A model generated the notes under the pieces. That model saw nothing but the letters and a program-made list of their open reading frames with translations. It made no database searches and was not told where the DNA came from. A DNA stretch of 5,912 bases from Sphingomonas sp. UBA4766 (GTDB lineage: Bacteria; Pseudomonadota; Alphaproteobacteria; Sphingomonadales; Sphingomonadaceae). Each line of letters starts with the position of its first letter. Positions within the stretch are counted from its first letter, which is position 1. The translations under genes and the position numbers were made by a program. The stretch covers positions 1 to 5,912 of the forward strand of contig DHHS01000035.1 in the NCBI GenBank assembly GCA_002403415.1, given 5' to 3'. Of this stretch, positions 1 to 5,076 are shown piece after piece.

Positions 1-1362
1 GGCGGCGCGCAATCCGCGCCCGGGACGCAGGCAAGCCGCCCTGCCCCGCAAACCCAGCCGTCAGGCACGCCGCCCGCCGACGCCCCCCCGCCCGACGCGC
101 CCCCGCTTGAAGTATCGGTGACCGGCGGTATCTCCGCACCGCTCCCGATTGCGATCCCTGCGATGCCCACCAACGCGGCAGTCGCGACGCCTGCGGGCAG
201 CACCGATGCGCTTGGCCGCCAGCTTGCCGAGGTGATGACGGCGGACCTCAGGAATTCCGGGCTGTTCAACCCGCTTGGCGCCGACAAGCTGAAGCCAGTC
301 GAGTTTGACGAAGTCACCGCCCCCCAATTTGATTACTGGAACGGGACAGGTGCTCAGGCGCTGGTGCAAGGTTTTGTGCGCGCGAACGGTGATGGCACGC
401 TGACGGTTGGCTGTTACCTTTACGACGTGGCAGCGCGCGCCGAGCTGGTCCGGCAGGGGTTTATCGTGACGCCCGCCGACTGGCGGCGCGCGGCGCACAA
501 ATGCGCCGACACCATCTATGCCCGGCTGACCGGCGAGGGGCCGTATTTCGACAGCCGGGTGGTTTATATTTCGGAGACCGGGCCAAAGGCGCGGCGGACC
601 AAGCGGCTGGCAATCATGGATCAGGACGGCGCCAATCATCGCTTCCTCACCAATGGCCAGTCGATCGTGCTGACCCCGCGCTTTGCGCCCAACCAGCAGT
701 CGATTGTCTATATGAGTTTTATCGACGATCGCCCGGCCATTTATGTTTATGACGTGGGCAGCGGGCGGCAACGGCTGGTGGTGGCGAACGTCAGCACCAC
801 CTTTGCCCCGCGCTTTTCGCCCGATGGCCGTTACATCCTGTTTTCGATGGCGGTGGCAGGAAATACCGATCTCTACCGGGTCGCGAGCAGCGGCGGCACG
901 CCGCAGCGGCTGACCAACGCGCCCGGTATCGACACCGGCGGCAGCTATTCGCCCGATGGCAGCCGCATCGTGTTCGAAAGCGATCGCTCAGGCGGGCAGC
1001 AGCTATATGTGATGAACGCTGATGGATCGAACCAGCGTCGGATCAGCTTTGGCGGCGGTCGCTATGCCACGCCGGTGTGGAGCCCGCGCGGTGACCTCAT
1101 CGCCTTTACGCGGCTCAGCGGCAATTTCCGCATCGGGGTGATGAACCCGGGCGGCGGCGGTGAAAAGCTGCTGACCGATGATTGGCAGGATGAGGGGCCA
1201 AGCTGGTCCCCCAATGGTCGTGTCCTGATGTTTTTCCGCGCGTCGGCGGGATCGGCGGGCAAGGCCGATTTGTGGTCGGTCGATCTGACCGGGGTTAACC
1301 TGCGCCGGGTGCCGACGCCGCTCGACGGATCTGATCCAGGTTGGGGGCCGCTTCGTCCCTGA
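1..1362 (+). CDS. tolB: TolB, periplasmic beta-propeller protein of the Tol-Pal system (5' end outside window)
   Basis: TolB is a periplasmic protein that links the inner-membrane TolQRA complex to Pal and helps keep the outer membrane attached during cell division. The reading frame is open from base 1, so the GTG at 118 is internal; the signal peptide and true start lie upstream. Codons 1-36 form a Pro/Ala-rich, low-complexity stretch, followed by the conserved start of the mature fold (VTGGISAPLPIAIP, about 115-156). The N-terminal alpha/beta domain extends to about base 540. The C-terminal part is a WD40-like (PD40) propeller with repeat cores APNQQ near 685, SPDG near 817, SPDG near 949, SPRG near 1081 and SPNG near 1207. 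The frame ends in WGPLRP and TGA. pal follows 77 nt downstream on the same strand, the standard tol-pal order. Identification is firm; only the N-terminus is missing. Confidence 0.96.
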   Translation, partial: GGAQSAPGTQASRPAPQTQPSGTPPADAPPPDAPPLEVSVTGGISAPLPIAIPAMPTNAAVATPAGSTDALGRQLAEVMTADLRNSGLFNPLGADKLKPVEFDEVTAPQFDYWNGTGAQALVQGFVRANGDGTLTVGCYLYDVAARAELVRQGFIVTPADWRRAAHKCADTIYARLTGEGPYFDSRVVYISETGPKARRTKRLAIMDQDGANHRFLTNGQSIVLTPRFAPNQQSIVYMSFIDDRPAIYVYDVGSGRQRLVVANVSTTFAPRFSPDGRYILFSMAVAGNTDLYRVASSGGTPQRLTNAPGIDTGGSYSPDGSRIVFESDRSGGQQLYVMNADGSNQRRISFGGGRYATPVWSPRGDLIAFTRLSGNFRIGVMNPGGGGEKLLTDDWQDEGPSWSPNGRVLMFFRASAGSAGKADLWSVDLTGVNLRRVPTPLDGSDPGWGPLRP

Positions 1363-1439
1363 TTGCCGCGCGCGCGACACAAAAATACCTTATCTGCTCC
1401 GCAATCTAACCGCCATATTCGGGTCAAAGGAGAAGCATC

Positions 1440-1964
1440 ATGGTCAAAGCGACGACAAAAGCGATGATGGGCGCAGCATTGCTCGCGCTCGCGGCCTGCG
1501 CCAGCCAGCCCAAGGATATTGTCACGGCCGGCCCCAGCGTCGACGCGCCGGTGCAGCGGGTGCCCGCGGGCCCAGCGTCCGCCGTCGGGACCGGGGTGGT
1601 GCCCGGCAGCGCTGCCGATTTCCGCCAGTCGGTGACGAGCGACACGATCCGCTTTGCCCTCGACATGTATGACATTGATCCCGAGGCGCGCGCGATCCTT
1701 GACACGCAAGCCGCCTGGCTGCTGCGCTATCCGGCTGTCCGCGCGACGATTGAGGGGCATTGCGACGAACGCGGCACCCGCGAATACAACCTTGCGCTCG
1801 GCGATCGCCGGGCAACGGCGGCCAAGAATTATCTGGTCGCAAAGGGGGTCGATCCGTCGCGCTTGACCACCATTTCCTATGGCAAGGAACGCCCGCTCGC
1901 GGTCGGATCCGACGAGGAGAGCTGGGCGCAAAACCGCCGCGCGGTCACCCTTGTGCTGAGCTGA
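1440..1964 (+). CDS. pal: Pal, peptidoglycan-associated outer-membrane lipoprotein
   Basis: Pal is an outer-membrane lipoprotein that binds peptidoglycan non-covalently and interacts with TolB and TolA. The ATG at 1440 is preceded by AAAGGAG (1426-1432) with 7 nt spacing, which fixes the start. The 174-residue product has a lipoprotein signal with lipobox LAAC, so Cys20 should become the lipidated N-terminus. Residues about 21-65 are a flexible Pro/Ala/Gly/Val-rich linker. Residues about 68-173 are an OmpA-C-type domain. The meso-diaminopimelate-binding loop is visible as EGHCDERGT, with Asp109 and Arg124 (in LGDRRA) matching the two key ligand-binding residues of OmpA/Pal domains. Length is typical for the family. 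It lies 77 nt after tolB and is followed by a strong terminator at 1989. Confidence 0.97.
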   Translation: MVKATTKAMMGAALLALAACASQPKDIVTAGPSVDAPVQRVPAGPASAVGTGVVPGSAADFRQSVTSDTIRFALDMYDIDPEARAILDTQAAWLLRYPAVRATIEGHCDERGTREYNLALGDRRATAAKNYLVAKGVDPSRLTTISYGKERPLAVGSDEESWAQNRRAVTLVLS

Positions 1965-1988
1965 TCCACCCTTCGCCATCGCATTATC

Positions 1989-2023
1989 GGGGCGGCGGCA
2001 CGACGGGTGTCGTCGCCCCTTTT
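1989..2023 (+). terminator. Rho-independent terminator of the tol-pal operon
   Basis: A 13-bp stem (1989-2001 with 2007-2019) contains two G-U pairs and no mismatch, closes on a 5-nt loop GACGG, and is followed at once by TTTT (2020-2023). It begins 24 nt after the pal stop codon. This is a textbook intrinsic terminator and separates the tol-pal transcript from the next unit. Confidence 0.9.
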
Positions 2024-2047
2024 CGTTCGGATTCCGCTGTTTACCGA

Positions 2048-2085
2048 TTGGGCTTGCCTTGCTCTCAAAATGATATAAATATGAT
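2048..2085 (+). promoter_or_regulatory. Candidate promoter of the SPFH-RHH-hydrolase unit
   Basis: After the pal terminator, a new transcript must begin before the gene at 2107. The region 2065-2095 is an AT-rich island in otherwise GC-rich DNA. The best -10-like hexamers are TATGAT at 2080-2085 and TATAAA at 2074-2079, each matching TATAAT at five of six positions. Possible -35 elements are TTGGGC (2048-2053), TTGCCT (2054-2059) and TTGCTC (2059-2064), but none gives an ideal 17-nt spacing with these two -10 hexamers. That a promoter lies here is likely from context; the exact hexamers are uncertain. Confidence 0.45.
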
Positions 2086-2094
2086 ATCGTATTT
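2077..2094. promoter_or_regulatory. Candidate operator: 18-bp near-perfect palindrome with an extra upstream half-site
   Basis: AAATATGATATCGTATTT is a palindrome with one mismatched pair (T2082/G2089), centred on GATATC. A second copy of ATGATAT lies at 2070-2076, exactly 11 bp (about one helical turn) upstream of the copy at 2081-2087. The site overlaps the best -10-like hexamer and ends just before the ribosome-binding site GGGAGGG (2096-2102), so a bound protein would be expected to block transcription. The ribbon-helix-helix protein encoded at 3009 is the obvious candidate binder, but this is inferred from location only. Confidence 0.5.
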
Positions 2095-2106
2095 TGGGAG
2101 GGCAAA

Positions 2107-3006
2107 ATGGCCGAATCAAACGATGTGACGATGTTGACCCGTAGCCGCGAAGTGCCGGCCACGGCGTCGAACGGTTATGTGATGCTGTTGGTGATGCTGC
2201 TCGCGCTTGCCGCGGTCCTGCTGGGTGTGATGGCGGTGCAAGTGAACAAGCCGCTGGCGCTGTCGCTTATCATTGGCGGCGGGCTGGTGTTCTTGTTCGT
2301 GTCTGCCGGGTTTTACATGCTGCAACCCAATCAGGCGGCCGCCATCACGATGTTCGGCGCGTATCGCGGCAGTGATCGGACGACGGGCCTGCGCTGGGTC
2401 TTGCCATGGATGCTGCGCAACAAAGTGTCGCTGCGCGCCAACAACCTGATTTCGGAAAAGATCAAGGTCAACGATCTGCGCGGCAATCCGATTGAAATGG
2501 CAGCGCAAGTCGTGTGGCGGGTGACGGACACCGCGCAGGCGCTGTTCGATGTCGATGATTACAAGGCGTTCGTGCTTGCGCAGATCGAAGCGGCGGTGCG
2601 CACGATTGGTTCGCGCTATCCCTATGACGATTTCGCGCATCAGGAAGTGACGCTGCGCGGCAATCACGATCAGGTGGGCGCGGAACTGCGCGCCGAGCTG
2701 ATGGAGCGGTTGGCGGTGGCGGGCATCAGTGTTGACGAATGCGGCTTTACCCACCTTGCCTATGCGCAAGAAATCGCGGGTGCGATGCTGCGCCGGCAAC
2801 AGGCAGAGGCGGTGGTCGCAGCGCGCAAAACGCTGGTCGAGGGCGCGGTCGGCATGGTTGAGATGGCGCTCGAAATGCTGAGTGCGAAGAATGTCGTCGA
2901 TCTGGACGACGAACGCCGCGCGGCGATGGTGTCGAACCTGATGGTCGTGCTGTGCGGCGAACGCGATACGCAACCGATCGTCAACACCGGGTCACTGTAT
3001 CAATAA
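2107..3006 (+). CDS. SPFH/Band 7 (stomatin/prohibitin-like) membrane protein
   Basis: SPFH proteins assemble into membrane-bound oligomers that organise lipid microdomains or hold membrane proteases; the client of this one is unknown. The ATG at 2107 follows GGGAGGG (2096-2102), an excellent Shine-Dalgarno sequence. The 299-residue product has a short polar N-terminus and two hydrophobic segments (about residues 23-45 and 50-72). An SPFH domain (about 73-225) follows, beginning with the LQPNQAAAITMFGAYRG strand typical of the family and including WVLPW and the region around EMAAQVVWRV. The region 223-262 is helical, rich in Ala, Glu and Arg (MLRRQQAEAVVAARKTLVEG) and may mediate oligomer contacts. 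The last 20 residues are polar. No NfeD-like partner gene is adjacent, unlike many stomatin operons. Instead, an Arc-like regulator starts 2 nt after the stop codon. Family assignment is strong; the biological role is unknown. Confidence 0.88.
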   Translation: MAESNDVTMLTRSREVPATASNGYVMLLVMLLALAAVLLGVMAVQVNKPLALSLIIGGGLVFLFVSAGFYMLQPNQAAAITMFGAYRGSDRTTGLRWVLPWMLRNKVSLRANNLISEKIKVNDLRGNPIEMAAQVVWRVTDTAQALFDVDDYKAFVLAQIEAAVRTIGSRYPYDDFAHQEVTLRGNHDQVGAELRAELMERLAVAGISVDECGFTHLAYAQEIAGAMLRRQQAEAVVAARKTLVEGAVGMVEMALEMLSAKNVVDLDDERRAAMVSNLMVVLCGERDTQPIVNTGSLYQ

Positions 3007-3008
3007 CT

Positions 3009-3230
3009 ATGGCTGAGGCGCCGCCCCGCAAGGCCTTTGCCCTCCGCCTCGACCCGGCGTTGTTCGCCGCGATCGAGCGGAGCGCGGCGGGCGACCTGCG
3101 CAGTGTGAATGCGCAGGTTGAGTGCCTGTTGCGCGAGGCGCTGGCGCGGCGCGGGATCAAACTGGCCGCGCCCATGGTCGCGCGGCGCGGACGACCGCCG
3201 AAAGAGGAACAGGGTGATGAGCAAGTTTAG
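3009..3230 (+). CDS. Arc-type ribbon-helix-helix DNA-binding protein with AT-hook-like tail
   Basis: This 73-residue protein is probably a transcriptional regulator. Residues 7-15 (RKAFALRLD) fit the DNA-contacting beta strand of Arc/MetJ-type ribbon-helix-helix dimers. Helix A follows at about 16-25, and RSVNAQVECLLREALARRG (31-49) matches the Arc-family turn and helix B, where RSVN is a hallmark. The tail contains RRGRPPK (59-65), which resembles an AT-hook core (GRP flanked by basic residues), then an acidic end. I chose the ATG at 3009, although the frame is open upstream to 2952, because it starts 2 nt after the SPFH stop codon and the Arc fold begins directly after it. There is no good ribosome-binding site, so translation is probably coupled to the SPFH gene. 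Its 3' end overlaps the hydrolase gene by 14 nt. It may autoregulate through the palindrome at 2077-2094. An antitoxin role is possible for this fold, but no toxin-like partner is seen. Confidence 0.82.
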   Translation: MAEAPPRKAFALRLDPALFAAIERSAAGDLRSVNAQVECLLREALARRGIKLAAPMVARRGRPPKEEQGDEQV

Positions 3231-4206
3231 CATGATGCGCGCCATGATCACCGGAGCGCTTATGGTGTGGCCGGGGTCGATAGCCGCGGCGGAACGCGAA
3301 CTGACGGCGCCGGGGCCACAGGGTGCGCTCCACGGGACGCTGTTGACGGCGGACGCGCCGGGGCCAACGCCCGGATCAGTCCCGGCGCCCGTTATCGTCA
3401 TCCTTCCAGGCTCTGGCCCGACCGATCGCGATGGCAATAACCCGTTGGGGGTGCGCGGCGCGCCCTATGCCAAGCTGGCGACGGCGCTGGCCGCGCGGGG
3501 GGTGACAAGCGTGCGGGTGGACAAGCGGGGTCTGTTCGCCAGCAAGGGCGCGGTTGCTGATCCGAATGCCGTGACGATCGCCGATTATGCTGCTGATGCA
3601 GGCGCATGGGCAGCGGCGGCGCGGGCGGCCACTGGCGCAACGTGCGTCTGGCTGCTCGGCCATAGCGAGGGCGGGCTGGTTGCGCTGGCGGCGGGCGCAG
3701 GGACTGGCATTTGCGGCCATATTCTGGTCGCGGTGCCGGGGCGGCCGCTGGGTAGTATCATCCGGGCGCAACTGCGCGCCAACCCGGCTAATGCCCCGAT
3801 CCTGGCGCAGGCGGACGTCGCGCTTGATGCGCTGCAGGCGGGCAAACGGGTCGATACCGCTGCGCTGCATCCCGCGCTTGCCAATCTATTTGCGCCGGCG
3901 GTGCAGGGCTATCTGATCGACTTGTTCCGGCATGACCCGGCGGGCTTGGCAAAGCGGTTGTCGGCCCCGATGCTGATTGTGCAAGGCGATCAGGATCTGC
4001 AGATCGGCGTGGCGGACGCCCGTGCGTTGGCGGCGGCGCGGCCCGATGCGGTGGTGGCGATTGTCCCCGGCGCCAACCATGTGTTGCGGCAAGTCGGGAC
4101 AAGCGGTGACCGCGCGGCCAATCTTGCCAGCTATGGCAATGCCGATCTGCCGGTGGATGCCGGTGTGGTCGACGCCATCGCCGCGTTTGTAACCGTCAAG
4201 CGTTAG
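3217..4206 (+). CDS. Exported alpha/beta hydrolase (serine esterase/peptidase-like)
   Basis: This gene encodes a predicted serine hydrolase of 329 residues, substrate unknown. The ATG at 3217 has AGAGG (3203-3207) 9 nt upstream and lies inside the end of the preceding gene, suggesting translational coupling. The N-terminus looks like a signal peptide: Lys3 and Arg8, a hydrophobic stretch to about residue 20, then IAAA with likely cleavage after Ala25. The mature enzyme is therefore expected in the periplasm. LPGSGPTDRDGN (63-74) fits the oxyanion-hole loop after the first core strand. GHSEGG (148-153) is the nucleophile elbow with Ser150. GDQD (257-260) supplies the likely acid, and GANH (285-288) supplies His288. 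All triad positions are in the expected order, so the enzyme should be active. Residues 175-245 form a helical cap-like region. The stop codon overlaps that of the convergent nuclease gene. Fold confidence is high; substrate cannot be told. Confidence 0.88.
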   Translation: MSKFSMMRAMITGALMVWPGSIAAAERELTAPGPQGALHGTLLTADAPGPTPGSVPAPVIVILPGSGPTDRDGNNPLGVRGAPYAKLATALAARGVTSVRVDKRGLFASKGAVADPNAVTIADYAADAGAWAAAARAATGATCVWLLGHSEGGLVALAAGAGTGICGHILVAVPGRPLGSIIRAQLRANPANAPILAQADVALDALQAGKRVDTAALHPALANLFAPAVQGYLIDLFRHDPAGLAKRLSAPMLIVQGDQDLQIGVADARALAAARPDAVVAIVPGANHVLRQVGTSGDRAANLASYGNADLPVDAGVVDAIAAFVTVKR

Positions 4207-4217
4207 GCGGCAAACGC
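4183..4217. other. Hairpin spanning the overlapping stop codons of two convergent genes
   Basis: GCGTTTG (4183-4189) and CAAACGC (4211-4217) form a perfect 7-bp inverted repeat. On the plus strand, CCGTC (4193-4197) also pairs with GGCGG (4206-4210) after a 3-nt bulge, leaving an 8-nt loop. No T-run follows on either strand, so it is not a standard intrinsic terminator. It could be a 3'-end stabilising or bidirectional termination element, or chance. There is no other intergenic space between the two genes. Confidence 0.4.
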
Positions 4218-5051
4218 CTCGTCCAGCAGCCGCGCCAGACGCAGCCCTGCGCGTTCGATCTGGCGGCGCTGCACCGGGATCAGCCGCACGATCGTCTCGT
4301 TGTCCAGCTTGGCGCGCCCCGCAGGGGCGACGCAGGGTTTGTCGTCGGTCGCGCTGGGATAGGCGATGGTGCGGGCAATGTCATAGCTTTCCCGGCTCCA
4401 GTCGGCGGTGGTCCCGGCCTGGATCGGCGCGGCTTCGGCGGCACTGTAGCGGCGCACCATTTCCGGCCCGTCGGTGATCGCGCGTTCGGCGAGTTGCCCG
4501 TCCCAGATGCTGTGCAGGTTCAACCGTTCCGGCGCATAATCGCCGTAGGCTGCGCGTAGCGCATTGCCGCCCGAATCATTATGCGACCCCGAATGCAGCG
4601 GCATATGCATGTCGCCGACGAAATGGACCAGAAAGACCAGCGCCTGCACGCGCTCCGCAAGCGGCGTGTCCTTGGCCTGGAGTAATTTAACATCACGATC
4701 GACCTGAGCCGACACGCAATTGCCGTTGGCGCACGCCGCTTTCAGGTCGAACGCGCCGCAAATGTCGAGCGTTTGATAATGCCAGGGCGAGGAGTAGCCA
4801 AAGCGCAACGCATAGCGTCCGCGAACGCAGTCGGGCCACACGCTCGCTTCCTCGATGGAGCGGGCGGCGCATTTGGGGGTCGCCAGCGCGCGGTGCCGGG
4901 CAAGGAGCGCGCGCACCTTGGCTGCGGTGGCGGGCGACACATTGGCCATCGCGATCCGACCGATCGTGTGGTGACCAAATTGGCCATAGGCGAGCGCGGG
5001 ACTGGCGGGCAGCAGGGCGGCGGCCAGCGAGAGCGAGAGCGTGCGAATCAT
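4203..5051 (-). CDS. Exported S1/P1-type zinc-dependent nuclease
   Basis: The product is expected to cleave single-stranded DNA/RNA and 3'-nucleotides outside the cytoplasm, using three zinc ions. From the chosen ATG (bases 5051-5049) it is 282 residues. It begins with a signal peptide (MIRTLSLSLAAALLPASPALA) predicted to be cut before Tyr22. Ligand motifs match the P1 pattern in order: YGQFGH (Tyr22, His27), WPD (Asp74), WHY (His91), HFVGDMHMPLH (His143, Asp147, His153) and NLHSIWD (His180, Asp184). The one difference is Tyr in place of the usual N-terminal Trp, whose backbone binds zinc. Six cysteines (61, 75, 98, 107, 112, 240) could form disulfides. Two further in-frame ATGs lie upstream (5063, 5057), but GAGGA sits 5 nt before the third. 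The frame is also open upstream to 5189, but that part overlaps the peptidase gene and lacks signal-peptide character. It follows the isoaspartyl peptidase gene by 25 nt, probably in one operon. Confidence 0.92.
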   Translation of the reverse strand: MIRTLSLSLAAALLPASPALAYGQFGHHTIGRIAMANVSPATAAKVRALLARHRALATPKCAARSIEEASVWPDCVRGRYALRFGYSSPWHYQTLDICGAFDLKAACANGNCVSAQVDRDVKLLQAKDTPLAERVQALVFLVHFVGDMHMPLHSGSHNDSGGNALRAAYGDYAPERLNLHSIWDGQLAERAITDGPEMVRRYSAAEAAPIQAGTTADWSRESYDIARTIAYPSATDDKPCVAPAGRAKLDNETIVRLIPVQRRQIERAGLRLARLLDEAFAA

Positions 5052-5056
5052 GAGCA

Positions 5057-5061
5057 TCCTC
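5057..5061 (-). promoter_or_regulatory. Ribosome-binding site deciding the nuclease start
   Basis: On the minus strand, GAGGA (5061-5057) lies 5 nt before the ATG at 5051-5049. Three in-frame ATGs cluster within 15 nt (5063, 5057, 5051). The first two have no comparable purine tract upstream and overlap the GAGGA itself, so the third is preferred. It gives a compact signal peptide starting MIRT. Confidence 0.6.
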
Positions 5062-5076
5062 ATAACCGCGCGCCCG

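Noticed and set aside
61..771. Minus-strand open frame (236 codons) antisense to tolB
   Set aside because: It has no domain or ribosome-binding evidence and is fully contained in the tolB coding region.
1363..1439. Possible internal pal promoter (TTGCCG at 1363-1368, TACCTT at 1386-1391, 17-nt spacing)
   Set aside because: The -35-like match is fair but the -10-like hexamer fits only three of six positions; pal can be transcribed from the upstream tol promoter.
1758..1766. Cysteine in the peptidoglycan-binding loop of Pal (GHCDERGT)
   Set aside because: E. coli Pal has Ala here, but from memory Cys is common in alphaproteobacterial Pal proteins, so it is not treated as unusual.
1062..2162. 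Long minus-strand open frame (366 codons) across the end of tolB, all of pal and the terminator
   Set aside because: It runs antisense to two firmly identified genes and through a terminator, has no recognisable domain, and has the Arg/Ala/Gly-rich composition expected of the reverse strand of GC-rich genes.
2116..2973. Minus-strand open frame (285 codons) antisense to the SPFH gene
   Set aside because: It has a His/Arg/Gln-heavy composition, no known motif, and lies wholly within a well-supported gene; open antisense frames are common at this GC content.
3009..3230. Toxin-antitoxin module made of the Arc-like protein and a neighbour
   Set aside because: Neither neighbour resembles a toxin: one is a 299-residue SPFH membrane protein and the other a 329-residue exported hydrolase.
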